A stretch of DNA of 42,444 nt. It comes from Candidatus Aegiribacteria sp. (GTDB lineage Bacteria; Fermentibacterota; Fermentibacteria; Fermentibacterales; JCC-6). Position numbers and translations under genes: made by a program. This document shows, piece by piece, positions 33,886-42,444 of this stretch (position 1 is the first letter of the stretch; each line of letters starts with the position of its first letter). The stretch is taken from assembly GCA_030610085.1 (NCBI GenBank), contig JAUWSL010000003.1, positions 1 to 42,444 of the forward strand. The letters run 5' to 3'. The notes below the pieces were generated by a model. The model did no database searches. It saw only the letters and a list, made by a program, of their open reading frames with translations, and was not told the origin of the DNA.

Positions 33886-35436
33886 ATGAGTTCTCTTGAA
33901 AAGGCTGATAAACTCCACTCCCTTAGAGAAAAGGCGTTCGCCGGCGGTGGCGAGAAAAAGATTCAGAAGCAGCATGAGAAAGGCAAGCTGACAGCAAGGG
34001 AACGAATAGACCTTCTTCTCGATGACGACAGTTTTGAAGAATTCGATATGTTCGTTACCCACAGATCTACAAGTTTCGGTCTGGAAAAGAAAAAGATCCC
34101 TGGTGACGGAGTGGTTACCGGTTACGGAACCATAGACGGCAGGCAGGTGTATGTCTTTTCTCATGATTTTACGGTACTGGGCGGCAGCCTTTCGGAAACC
34201 TTCGCCGAGAAGATACTGAAGATCATGGATATGGCCGCAATGAACGGCGCTCCCCTCATCGGGCTTAACGATTCCGGAGGGGCAAGGATACAGGAAGGGA
34301 TCGAGAGCCTTGCAGGGTACGGTAAGATATTCCTGAAGAACGTGCTCTATTCAGGTGTTATTCCACAGATTTCAGCCATACTTGGTCCCTGCGCCGGTGG
34401 AGCCGTCTACAGTCCTGCAATAACCGATTTTACAATAATGGTTAAGGACATAAGCTACATGTTCGTTACGGGCCCTGCCGTTGTTAAAGCCGTAACCGGC
34501 GAAGAGGTCACCAAGGAGCAGCTTGGCGGACCTGGAATTCACAGCAGGCGCAGCGGAGTCTGTAGCCTTGTTTGCGACGAAGAGAGAGAAGCTCTTCTTC
34601 TTATTAGAAAACTCATCAGCTACATGCCGCAGAACAACATGGAGGATCCCATAAAAGTGTCCTGCTCTGATCCTCCTGACAGAATGGAAATGTGGCTGGA
34701 CGAATTCGTGCCCGACAGTCCCAGCAAACCCTACGAAATGCGCACGATAATTGAAGCCATCGTTGATAACGGCGAATTCCTCGAGATCCAGCGGTCCTTC
34801 GCTCCAAACATTATTGTGGGATTCGCGAGAATGAATGGCCATTCCACAGGAATAGTGGCGAACCAGCCCTCATACCTTGCAGGTGTTCTGGACAACGACG
34901 CTTCGGTGAAGGCTGCCCGGTTTGTTCGTTTCTGTGACGCATTCAATATCCCTGTGGTAACGCTTGTGGACGTACCCGGCTTCATGCCCGGAACGGCACA
35001 GGAATACGGTGGGATAATCAGGAACGGAGCGAAGCTTCTTTTCGCCTATGCCGAGGCGACAGTGCCCAAGATAACGGTGATAACGAGGAAAGCGTACGGT
35101 GGCGCTTACGATGTAATGAGTTCAAAGCATATCAGGGCGGACATAAACTACGCCTGGCCCACTGCTGAGATAGCGGTAATGGGTCCTGACGGGGCTGTCG
35201 AGATCATCTTCCACCGTGATATAGAAGAGGCAAAAGATCCTGTTGCCAGGAAGAAGGAGCTGGTGGATCAGTACCGTGAAAAATTCGCAAACCCTTACGA
35301 CGCAGCTTCCAGGGGCTATCTTGATGATGTGATAATAGCCTCAAATACAAGGTTTCGCATAATCAAAGCTCTTGAAATGCTTGAGGGAAAGCGGCAGACG
35401 AACCCTCCCAAAAAACATGGGAATATTCCGTTATGA
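33886..35436 (+). CDS. mmdA: Methylmalonyl-CoA decarboxylase/propionyl-CoA carboxylase carboxyltransferase subunit
   Basis: '[21 protein letters not shown]', '[24 protein letters not shown]', '[16 protein letters not shown]', '[46 protein letters not shown]'. Confidence 0.97.
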   Translation: MSSLEKADKLHSLREKAFAGGGEKKIQKQHEKGKLTARERIDLLLDDDSFEEFDMFVTHRSTSFGLEKKKIPGDGVVTGYGTIDGRQVYVFSHDFTVLGGSLSETFAEKILKIMDMAAMNGAPLIGLNDSGGARIQEGIESLAGYGKIFLKNVLYSGVIPQISAILGPCAGGAVYSPAITDFTIMVKDISYMFVTGPAVVKAVTGEEVTKEQLGGPGIHSRRSGVCSLVCDEEREALLLIRKLISYMPQNNMEDPIKVSCSDPPDRMEMWLDEFVPDSPSKPYEMRTIIEAIVDNGEFLEIQRSFAPNIIVGFARMNGHSTGIVANQPSYLAGVLDNDASVKAARFVRFCDAFNIPVVTLVDVPGFMPGTAQEYGGIIRNGAKLLFAYAEATVPKITVITRKAYGGAYDVMSSKHIRADINYAWPTAEIAVMGPDGAVEIIFHRDIEEAKDPVARKKELVDQYREKFANPYDAASRGYLDDVIIASNTRFRIIKALEMLEGKRQTNPPKKHGNIPL

Positions 35437-35840
35437 CGTGGGCTGCAGCGGTGACGATTACAGCGGTGAATTCTGCCGATCTAAAAGGCGGTCTTGGAAT
35501 AGCCCTGATAGGCATGATAACCGTATTCACAGGGCTTATAGTGCTTGCCTTCATGCTCCCTGCACTGAAGAGCTGGATTGAAGACGGATTCGGCCTTGAC
35601 AGAAAGAAAAAAGATAGATCATCGCTTTCACGGCAGGATACTGATAGAACAATGACAAAGGAGGAAGTGGCTGCTGTATCTGCAGCGATTCATGCTCACT
35701 TCTGCCTTCTTGACCAGGTGGAGAATATGAAACTGACCTGGGAAACCCACGAGACACCCTATACCCCCTGGAGGTTCGCGGGGAGGACTGAACACGTACG
35801 GGATTCCGGGTCACTGCAGAACAGAGTCAGGAGTCGCTGA
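35433..35840 (+). CDS. oadG: OadG-family Na+-pumping decarboxylase gamma-type subunit
   Basis: '[26 protein letters not shown]' single TM; '[12 protein letters not shown]'; ATGA overlap with mmdA; TGA stop. Confidence 0.8.
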   Translation: MTWAAAVTITAVNSADLKGGLGIALIGMITVFTGLIVLAFMLPALKSWIEDGFGLDRKKKDRSSLSRQDTDRTMTKEEVAAVSAAIHAHFCLLDQVENMKLTWETHETPYTPWRFAGRTEHVRDSGSLQNRVRSR

Positions 35841-35841
35841 A

Positions 35842-36282
35842 ATGCCTGAGTATAAAATAACGGTCAACGACAGAACTTACACTGTTAGTTTAGGAAGAAT
35901 ACTGGACGATTCGGTTGCAGTAACGCTCGACGGCAGAACCTACAAGGTTAAGGTTGAAGCCCCGATGAGGAAGGCCTCCAAGACGCCTGTGATCAAAAGG
36001 CATCGCCAGGTTGTCAACGCAGCTGATGTGCCCGACAGAACATCTCCTCCCGGCATTACAGCTGGAAAGGGTGAAATCCTCGCTCCTCTGCCTGGAATTA
36101 TCCTGAAACTTCTCGTAAAAACAGGTGACACTGTAGATGAGGGTCAACCGGTTGCTGTAGTCGAAGCGATGAAGATGGAAAACGAGATTGAGTCGCCTGT
36201 ATCGGGAAAGGTGGGCGAGATTCCTGTATCCGAAGGTGAGAACATTCTTGAAAATGCAGTCATCATGAAAATCGGACGGTAA
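35842..36282 (+). CDS. Biotin carboxyl carrier/biotinyl-domain protein
   Basis: 'ILAPLPGIILKLLVKTGDTVDEGQPVAVVEAMKMENEIESPVSGKVGEI' (AMKM). Confidence 0.95.
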   Translation: MPEYKITVNDRTYTVSLGRILDDSVAVTLDGRTYKVKVEAPMRKASKTPVIKRHRQVVNAADVPDRTSPPGITAGKGEILAPLPGIILKLLVKTGDTVDEGQPVAVVEAMKMENEIESPVSGKVGEIPVSEGENILENAVIMKIGR

Positions 36283-36285
36283 TGC

Positions 36286-37494
36286 ATGCCCATCTCTTCT
36301 AAACTGCTCATGCTGATCACCGGCAGTCTACAGGGAAACAGTCAGCGGCTGGATCTGCTATCGTACCTGAATGATACCGGGTTTGGTCAGGTTGAGACAG
36401 GTAATATCGTAATGATAGTCATAGGCCTCGTTATGATTTACCTGGCCATCAAAAAGGATTACGAGCCCCTTCTTCTTGTGCCTATCGGATTCGGCATGAT
36501 AGCTGGCAACATACCTTACAATCCTGAGCTGATGCCGATCGGTTACCAGGACATTCTCGGTGGTCAGCAGTCGGTCTTCAGCCTGTTCTACTTCGGAGTG
36601 AAGAGCGGCCTCTTTCCTCCTCTGATCTTCCTTGGCATAGGGGCCATGACCGATTTCAGCGCACTGCTCTCCAACCCCAAACTGCTGCTTCTGGGGGCGG
36701 CAGCCCAGATAGGCATATTCATCACACTGCTGGGATCGCTATTACTGGGATTTAACCTGCAGGAGGCTGCTTCCATCGGGATTATCGGGGGTGCCGACGG
36801 ACCTACCGCGATATTCGTTGCCAGCCAGATGTCCCCGACCCTTCTGGGAGCAATAGCGATTGCGGCATATTCGTATATGGGTCTTGTACCCGTCATACAG
36901 CCTCCGATCATGAGGCTTCTTACTACGAAGGAAGAGCGTCTGCGAAGGATGAAGCCCGTCCGCAGGGTTTCACATACGGAGAAGATACTGTTTCCAATAA
37001 TTGCCTTCCTCATAACGTCGTTCATCGCTCCGGGAGCCATCACTCTTCTGGGTATGCTTTTCTTCGGAAACCTTCTGAAGGAAAGCGGAGTAACCGACAG
37101 GCTGGCCAGAAGTGCACAGGGCTCCCTTAACAACATAGTGGTCATACTTCTTGGATTTGCTGTGGGGACCAGTACCCAGGCGAGTTATTTCCTTACTCTG
37201 GATTCTCTTAAGATATTCATACTTGGAGCTGTCAGTTTCTCGATCGCTACAGCCGGTGGTGTTCTCTTCGCCAAGCTAATGAACCTTTTTCTCAAGGGAG
37301 ACAACAAGATCAATCCTCTTATCGGGGCGGCCGGTGTATCTGCTGTTCCCGATTCCGCAAGGGTTGTGGAGATAGAGGGAAGGAAGTATGACAGGAACAA
37401 CCACCTTCTCATGCATGCAATGGCGCCTAATGTTGCTGGAGTTATCGGAAGTGCCATAGCTGCAGGAGTGCTTCTGAGCATTGTTCCTCACTAG
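36286..37494 (+). CDS. oadB: Na+-translocating decarboxylase beta subunit (OadB/MmdB family)
   Basis: 'GVKSGLFPPLIFLGIGAMTDFSALLSNPKLLLLGAAAQIGIF', 'SIGIIGGADGPTAIF', 'HAMAPNVAGVIGSAIAAGVLL'. Confidence 0.95.
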   Translation: MPISSKLLMLITGSLQGNSQRLDLLSYLNDTGFGQVETGNIVMIVIGLVMIYLAIKKDYEPLLLVPIGFGMIAGNIPYNPELMPIGYQDILGGQQSVFSLFYFGVKSGLFPPLIFLGIGAMTDFSALLSNPKLLLLGAAAQIGIFITLLGSLLLGFNLQEAASIGIIGGADGPTAIFVASQMSPTLLGAIAIAAYSYMGLVPVIQPPIMRLLTTKEERLRRMKPVRRVSHTEKILFPIIAFLITSFIAPGAITLLGMLFFGNLLKESGVTDRLARSAQGSLNNIVVILLGFAVGTSTQASYFLTLDSLKIFILGAVSFSIATAGGVLFAKLMNLFLKGDNKINPLIGAAGVSAVPDSARVVEIEGRKYDRNNHLLMHAMAPNVAGVIGSAIAAGVLLSIVPH

Positions 37495-37507
37495 GAAAGG
37501 AAAAGAG

Positions 37508-38476
37508 ATGTCCGGACCCGGAGAGTACGATTACCTTGTTACAGGAGGAGCAGGATTTATAGGATCACACCTCTGTGAGCTACTTCTTTCAAGGGGGAAA
37601 AGTGTTCTGGTGCTTGATGATCTCTCAACCGGAAGCCTTTCAAATCTTGATGGATGTTCCGATAACCCTGCGTTCAGGCTGGTTGTAGGTTCCGTTCTTA
37701 ACGAATCTCTGACAAAGGGGCTTGTGCATCAATCACGAACCATCATCCACCTTGCTGCCGCGGTAGGAGTGGAGAACATCATCCGGCAGCCCGTGGAGAC
37801 CATCGAAACCAATGTAAAAGGGACCGAGAACGTTCTGATGGCTGCCGAATCCTGCGGTACGCCTGTTTTCATCGCATCAACTTCCGAAATCTACGGTAAA
37901 AGCGAAAAAGTACCCTTCCGTGAGGATGGGGACATCGTTCTCGGGGCTACCAGCAGAAGCAGGTGGAGTTACGCCTGCTCCAAGGCTATAGACGAATTCC
38001 TTGCTCTGGCATACTGGAAATCCAAGAGCCTGCCTGTTGTGATCGGGCGGCTTTTCAATACGGTAGGACCCCGTCAATCGGGAAGGTACGGTATGGTCCT
38101 TCCCAGATTCATTGAACAGGCTGTCAGCGATCAACCCATAACTGTATTCGGCGATGGCAAACAGACCAGATGTTTCAGCATGGTCTACGAAATAGTGGAG
38201 GCTATCGTTTCGCTTATTGAAAATCCCGATGCTGTCGGCAAAGTTATCAATATCGGATCGACCGGTGAAATATCAATAAGCGAACTTGCTGAGAAGGTCA
38301 GGAAAATATCAGGCTCCAGTTCAGAGATAGTGCTCATTCCATACGAAGAAGCATATCCTGATGACTTCGAGGATATGCGCAGGAGAGCTCCCGATGTGTC
38401 TCTTCTTCGTACCCTTACCGGAAAAGTACCGGTAGCGGACATCGATACTATCATCCGTGAAATCCTCGATAAGTGA
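37508..38476 (+). CDS. NAD-dependent epimerase/dehydratase (extended SDR)
   Basis: 'YLVTGGAGFIGSHLCELLLSRGKSVLVLDDLSTGSLSNL', 'SYACSKAIDEF' (YxxxK). Confidence 0.92.
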   Translation: MSGPGEYDYLVTGGAGFIGSHLCELLLSRGKSVLVLDDLSTGSLSNLDGCSDNPAFRLVVGSVLNESLTKGLVHQSRTIIHLAAAVGVENIIRQPVETIETNVKGTENVLMAAESCGTPVFIASTSEIYGKSEKVPFREDGDIVLGATSRSRWSYACSKAIDEFLALAYWKSKSLPVVIGRLFNTVGPRQSGRYGMVLPRFIEQAVSDQPITVFGDGKQTRCFSMVYEIVEAIVSLIENPDAVGKVINIGSTGEISISELAEKVRKISGSSSEIVLIPYEEAYPDDFEDMRRRAPDVSLLRTLTGKVPVADIDTIIREILDK

Positions 38477-38479
38477 AAA

Positions 38480-39301
38480 ATGCAGTTTAAGGTTATCAGC
38501 CCTTCTAATACGAGGCTGAAAATCGCGAGAAGCCTTCACTCCAGAACCGGAATTCTGAAGCACGGTCTTTTTCTGATGGAGGGGCCAAGGTTCGTATCCG
38601 ATTACCTGCAGAGAGGAACACCGGAATGGATAATTATTTCAGAAGAAGCCTCTCCTCCGGCAGCAGCTGCAGCCGAAGGAGCTGACCATAGAAGCATCGA
38701 TGTTCTCGAAGTTCCACGGAAGCTCTTTGCCGGTATTTCAGGCACTGAGACTTCGCAGGGAATCACCGCTGTCTGCCAGCTCCCTTCTGTGACTGCGGAC
38801 AATATACCGCGGGAAGGAGTCTTCCTTCTGCTGGACGGGATATCGGACCCCGGCAACATGGGCACCATTCTAAGGTCAGCGGCCGCTTTCGGGTGTACAG
38901 CCGTGATAGCGGGCAGGGACAGCTGCTGCCCGTTTACTCCCAAGGTCACTCGGGCTGCCGCAGGCATGAACTCGGCAGTGCCGGTCATTTTCGATGCTGA
39001 TCTTGCCGCTTTCATGCGTAATAATTCACATGAGATGGAATTCATCGGAGCCGATGCTTCGGGCGAATCAACCGACCGGCTTCATAGAAATGAAAGGTGC
39101 ATTGGTCTGGTTATAGGCTCGGAAGCCCGCGGAATCTCCGAAGACACAGGAAAGCATCTCAGCGGGACAGTTGCCATACCCATGGCAGAGGGAGTGGAAT
39201 CCCTTAACGCCGCCGTCAGCGCGTCGATACTTCTTTACGAGCTGGGGTCGAAGATGGGGCCGGGCCGAACATTTAAACATTTTTCAATGTTTCTTCAGTA
39301 A
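38480..39301 (+). CDS. TrmH/SpoU-family RNA 2'-O-methyltransferase
   Basis: 'LLDGISDPGNMGTILRSAAAFGCTAVI', 'IGLVIGSEARGIS', 'VAIPMAEGVESLNAAVSASILLYEL'. Confidence 0.95.
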   Translation: MQFKVISPSNTRLKIARSLHSRTGILKHGLFLMEGPRFVSDYLQRGTPEWIIISEEASPPAAAAAEGADHRSIDVLEVPRKLFAGISGTETSQGITAVCQLPSVTADNIPREGVFLLLDGISDPGNMGTILRSAAAFGCTAVIAGRDSCCPFTPKVTRAAAGMNSAVPVIFDADLAAFMRNNSHEMEFIGADASGESTDRLHRNERCIGLVIGSEARGISEDTGKHLSGTVAIPMAEGVESLNAAVSASILLYELGSKMGPGRTFKHFSMFLQ

Positions 39302-39330
39302 CGAATGTTTAAATGTTAGGCCCGGCCCCA
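39255..39330. repeat. Large inverted repeat, 27-bp arms with one mismatch and a 22-nt spacer
   Basis: Left TGGGGCCGGGCCGAACATTTAAACATT (39255-39281); right AATGTTTAAATGTTAGGCCCGGCCCCA (39304-39330). Confidence 0.95.
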
Positions 39331-39834
39331 ATTTTAATTTACGTACTCTTTCTGGCGCTGCCTGTTTTACCGGAGTCATCCGGGGAAGCTTTCATCAGCA
39401 CAATTGAGGGATTCTTAAGGAACATGGATTCATCACTCGAGACAGAGGAGGAGACAAGCTCAACACTGGAGAGCATCCTGAACGATGCCGTCTCCTATCT
39501 TGGCGTACCCTACGTGTACGGTGGAGCTGACAGCAGCGGGTTCGATTGCAGCGGCCTGGCATGGAGGGTATTCAATGACAACGGTATTCCTCTGCCGCGT
39601 ACCGTCAGTGCTATGGAAACGTCTGGAATTGCGGTTGACCGGGAAGACCTGCAGCCGGGAGATCTGCTGGTATTCGACGATCCGAAGCACACCGGCATAT
39701 ACCTGGGGGACGGGGAATTCATTCACTGTTCGTCATACCTTGACCGTGGCGTAGTGATAACTCCCCTGAGCCATTCGAACTACTCCCGCAGGTACTCCTC
39801 CGCCAGGAGAGTTCTGGGCATCGATCCGGATTAA
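39313..39834 (+). CDS. NlpC/P60-family cell-wall hydrolase, secreted
   Basis: 'AVSYLGVPYVYGGADSSGFDCSGLAWRVFNDNGIPLPRT' (Cys), 'HTGIYLGDGEFIHCS' (His); N-terminal hydrophobic segment. Confidence 0.93.
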   Translation: MLGPAPILIYVLFLALPVLPESSGEAFISTIEGFLRNMDSSLETEEETSSTLESILNDAVSYLGVPYVYGGADSSGFDCSGLAWRVFNDNGIPLPRTVSAMETSGIAVDREDLQPGDLLVFDDPKHTGIYLGDGEFIHCSSYLDRGVVITPLSHSNYSRRYSSARRVLGIDPD

Positions 39835-39864
39835 GATCAGAAAAAACTTTTTATTGAAAACGAA

Positions 39865-39897
39865 TTGGGCCGGACGATCAATGACCGGCCGGCCCAA
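39865..39897 (-). terminator. Candidate terminator hairpin for the minus-strand propeller gene
   Basis: TTGGGCCGG (39865-39873) / CCGGCCCAA (39889-39897); on the minus strand it is followed by ttcgttttcaataaaaag. Confidence 0.5.
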
Positions 39898-39918
39898 AGC
39901 ACTGCCGTCTGGTTCGGC

Positions 39919-40944
39919 CTAGAGTTTTGTAACCAGCGTTCTCATCTCCAGATCATCCTGACTGACGGCGTGTATCAGGTAGGTGCCGACGGGAGCAGTT
40001 TCACCGGATGCCGTCCTTCCGTCCCAGGTGAAGGAGGCACAGACCGCCAGTTCCGTTCTTAGGACGGTACGGCCCGACAGGTCGTAAATGGTCAGATCAA
40101 CCGGTTCGGAAGCACCGGTCACCGATATGCTGACCGAGCCATAGAAGGGATTGGCAGAAACCGTCAGATCTGCCTGTTCCACCGGCAGGCCGCCTTCTTC
40201 TGCGATCCCGGTTGTGATGTCGATCTTGTAGATCTTATCGACGTTCTCATCACTTACCCAGAGGTAGCCGTCAGTATCGAAGCAGAGCCCTCTGGGCATG
40301 ATATCTGCAGGCAGATGGGACTCCGGAATGTAGTCCACCAGCAAATTACCGGTGCAGTAAGCCTTTATAGGACTTTCTGCGGCATCCGTTGCCACCCAGA
40401 TGTCACCGGTACCACTATTGTTTTCATACGCGATGTCATAGTGAGAGATAAGCGCCGGAAGATCATCAATGTAGGGATACGTCTGAACGTAACCGGAGCT
40501 GCTGAAGTACTCGACCACTGGATCTCCGTAATAACCGTTCCCTAGAACGTAAGTGAAATTACCGCCGGAAGCGAGACCAGTCACCGACTGGTATAGCGCG
40601 CTTCCTCAACAGGTAGAGTCGTACAGCCCCTGGTAGGCTCCCGAGGTGGAGTATCTGTATACGTAGCCGTGGTAGACTCCGATATCGGCGCGGAGTATGT
40701 GCAGTGTGTCCCCCTTGATGGCCAGGCCGCTGGGAGTACCTCCGTAAGGGAAGTAGAAGGAGCTGAGGACGGAACCGTTTGAAGGATCCATCTCGTAAAC
40801 GTAGGAGGTCGTGCCGTCTACTGCCCACAGGCTGCCTGATCCGTACGCCAGCCCGGTAATTCCTGTATCCGGAGCATCGATGGTAAGAACGACACCGGCT
40901 CCGAATGCCGCGGGAACCAGTGCTAGTAGAATGATTAACTTCAT
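39919..40944 (-). CDS. Secreted beta-propeller protein with C-terminal sorting-type domain, interrupted by an in-frame TGA at 40606-40608 (track shows two ORFs)
   Basis: ORFs 40606-40944 and 39919-40584 are in the same frame: '...GAYQGLYDSTC[TGA]GSALYQSVTGLASGGNFTYVLG...'. Signal peptide 'MKLIILLALVPAAFGAG'; C-terminus 'ANPFYGSVSISVTGASEPVDLTIYDLSGRTVLR'. Confidence 0.75.
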
Positions 40945-41023
40945 TTAATCTCCCTTCTTCAGTAAATCAAACGTATGCACTACTTAAAAGATTGTCTCCA
41001 TTCCTGATACTGTCAAGCGGACT

Positions 41024-41083
41024 GGATCTCTCCCGGGAGAGATCCGGGTGTCCGGATAAAGAAGCAACTGTATCCCGGATCTC
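41024..41083. repeat. Overlapping inverted repeats in divergent intergenic region (22-bp perfect palindrome plus a 10-bp IR sharing bases)
   Basis: GGATCTCTCCCGGGAGAGATCC (41024-41045); GAGATCCGGG (41039-41048) with CCCGGATCTC (41074-41083). Confidence 0.85.
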
Positions 41084-41169
41084 ATATATACTAATTTAAT
41101 AGGGATTTAAGTAATGCAGGAAGGATTGACAAAGAAATTCATCTGAATTATCTATTTATGGAGGATATA

Positions 41170-41331
41170 ATGAGCAAGCAATCATTAGCAAAAGCTGCGT
41201 TCTTTAGAATAAATAACTGTCAAACCTTCCCGCCTTCATTTTTCGTCCTACCTTACAAAGAACCAGCAAAGTCACGAGCAGTTCTTATTTATCAAGATGC
41301 GGACTGCATTATCCAGAGGAAGGGGAAATGA
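41170..41331 (+). CDS. Possible 53-aa leader/small protein ORF, ending 1 nt before the next start
   Basis: Below track cutoff. My translation: MSKQSLAKAAFFRINNCQTFPPSFFVLPYKEPAKSRAVLIYQDADCIIQRKGK*; GGAGGATATA directly upstream of ATG. Confidence 0.35.
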   Translation: MSKQSLAKAAFFRINNCQTFPPSFFVLPYKEPAKSRAVLIYQDADCIIQRKGK

Positions 41332-41332
41332 A

Positions 41333-42444
41333 ATGACAAGAAGAAAACAGTTTTCGCTGTGCATCTGCGCAGCTGTTCTTCTGGCTTTATCCTCAAGCGC
41401 CGCCGCCAGGGGATTGCAGCCCCTGTTTATGCCTTTACCGTCCGGTACGGACGTGCGGCCCGATACTGTATCAGTGCTGCACTCCATCGGTAATATCAGC
41501 TCAGTTGTTATGAACATGGGGATATGGGGACATGGACCTTGGGGTGGGCCTCACACGGCCCTGGAATGGCCGAGCGGTTCCGGCAGCGACTATCTTTGGA
41601 GAGGGGAACTCTGGAGCTGCTGCTTCGGTGATATCACACCCGGAGGTTCCACTGACAAATGGGCGAGCTGTGCCGGTTACGGAAACCTGGAATTACAGCC
41701 GAGCGAAGGATATCCCATGGAGTACATGCTGCCCGGACCGCTGGCTCCGGAGCAGTCGCAGTACGGTGCCGATGACTGGGATCCGCTGTACAACACTGAT
41801 CCATACGGGCTTGGCATCTGGGTGGAGAACTACACATGGGACACACCTGGATTCGATAACTTCATGGCCACGGAGATCGTCTTCACGCATCACAGCGATC
41901 AGGGCAACCCGGGTGTCCCGCTTGACGCCTTCGTCGCCGGGATCATGGGGGATTGCGATGTCGCCACTGCTGATGTGACTGAACCTCATCTTGATGATCT
42001 TGCCTACTACGACGGGCACGCTATCTGGTGCAACGATCCGGATGCGACATTCGAATATGTCTTCGATGGTTCGGTCAATGCGAGCACTCAGGACGATTAC
42101 ACCTACCAGCAGAACCCTGACAATCCGCTGCCACCGGGTGATCCCGATAACATCTGGTACCACTACAACTACTTTGGAACAGACGGAGTCCCGGACAACG
42201 ATGTGGACCAGAACGGCGTGAGTGACCATTTTACAATTCTGGCGAAGGTTGTCGGCACTGACACACTTTACAGGCAGGATCCTGAATCAGGTGTTATACT
42301 GTTCGCAGAAGGAATGCCGTACTGGCACTGCAGCCATACAGTGAGCGATACTACTTACCTTGTGGTTCCAAGGAATCTCGGTTACATGTGGGACGGCGAT
42401 TATCCCGGAAGTTCTGAAGATGATTCGGGAGAACCGCTTCTGAG
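41333..42444 (+). CDS. Secreted protein of unknown function, truncated by the window edge
   Basis: Absent from the track (no stop in window). Open frame from ATG at 41333: MTRRKQFSLCICAAVLLALSSSAAARGLQPLFMPLPSGTDVRPDTVSVLHSIGNISSVVMNMGIWG...; signal peptide; open to 42444. Confidence 0.85.
   Translation, partial: MTRRKQFSLCICAAVLLALSSSAAARGLQPLFMPLPSGTDVRPDTVSVLHSIGNISSVVMNMGIWGHGPWGGPHTALEWPSGSGSDYLWRGELWSCCFGDITPGGSTDKWASCAGYGNLELQPSEGYPMEYMLPGPLAPEQSQYGADDWDPLYNTDPYGLGIWVENYTWDTPGFDNFMATEIVFTHHSDQGNPGVPLDAFVAGIMGDCDVATADVTEPHLDDLAYYDGHAIWCNDPDATFEYVFDGSVNASTQDDYTYQQNPDNPLPPGDPDNIWYHYNYFGTDGVPDNDVDQNGVSDHFTILAKVVGTDTLYRQDPESGVILFAEGMPYWHCSHTVSDTTYLVVPRNLGYMWDGDYPGSSEDDSGEPLL

Noticed and set aside
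39255-39330. Ordinary Rho-independent terminator for the SpoU gene
   Set aside because: No proper U-tract after the stem, 22-nt loop, and the right arm is coding for the next gene.
39919-40944. Genome-wide reassignment of TGA to a sense codon
   Set aside because: Several genes in the window end at TGA in the expected place (12145 NifX-like, 32466 B12 subunit, 35840 oadG, 4325 DUF5989-like), so TGA works as a stop here.

Overview
The 42.4 kb window is a gene-dense bacterial chromosome segment. It looks like an anaerobic FCB-type or candidate-phylum lineage: several secreted proteins carry 'PNPF...DLSGR...G.Y..R' C-terminal sorting-type domains (taxonomy is inference only). Main modules: (i) ECF sigma/anti-sigma operon with two small membrane ORFs; (ii) carbamoyltransferase + SxtJ-like + DUF5989-like trio; (iii) large HEAT-like protein with a basic duplicated tail; (iv) PadR - DUF5320-like - two NifX/NafY-like - Gly/Arg zinc ribbon - two MinD/ferredoxin ATPases, resembling the Orange Protein (ORP) type of metal-cluster locus; (v) EamA transporter, multi-PAS hybrid histidine kinase, phosphomannomutase, papain-like secreted protease; (vi) tldD-tldE, nitroreductase, M24 peptidase, tadA, metallophosphoesterase; (vii) 993-aa GNAT fusion protein, PRPP synthetase, YbjN-like protein; (viii) a methylmalonyl-CoA operon with a Na+-pumping decarboxylase; (ix) SDR epimerase, SpoU methyltransferase, NlpC/P60, a beta-propeller gene with an in-frame TGA, and a truncated secreted protein at the right edge. 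The most notable non-gene signals are a near-perfect 27-bp inverted repeat that encodes both the C-terminus of the SpoU methyltransferase and the N-terminus of the NlpC/P60 protein, an in-frame TGA followed by a small hairpin, mutually exclusive hairpins in a divergent intergenic region, and several short ORFs missed by the supplied track. No tRNA, rRNA, CRISPR array or transposase was recognised.
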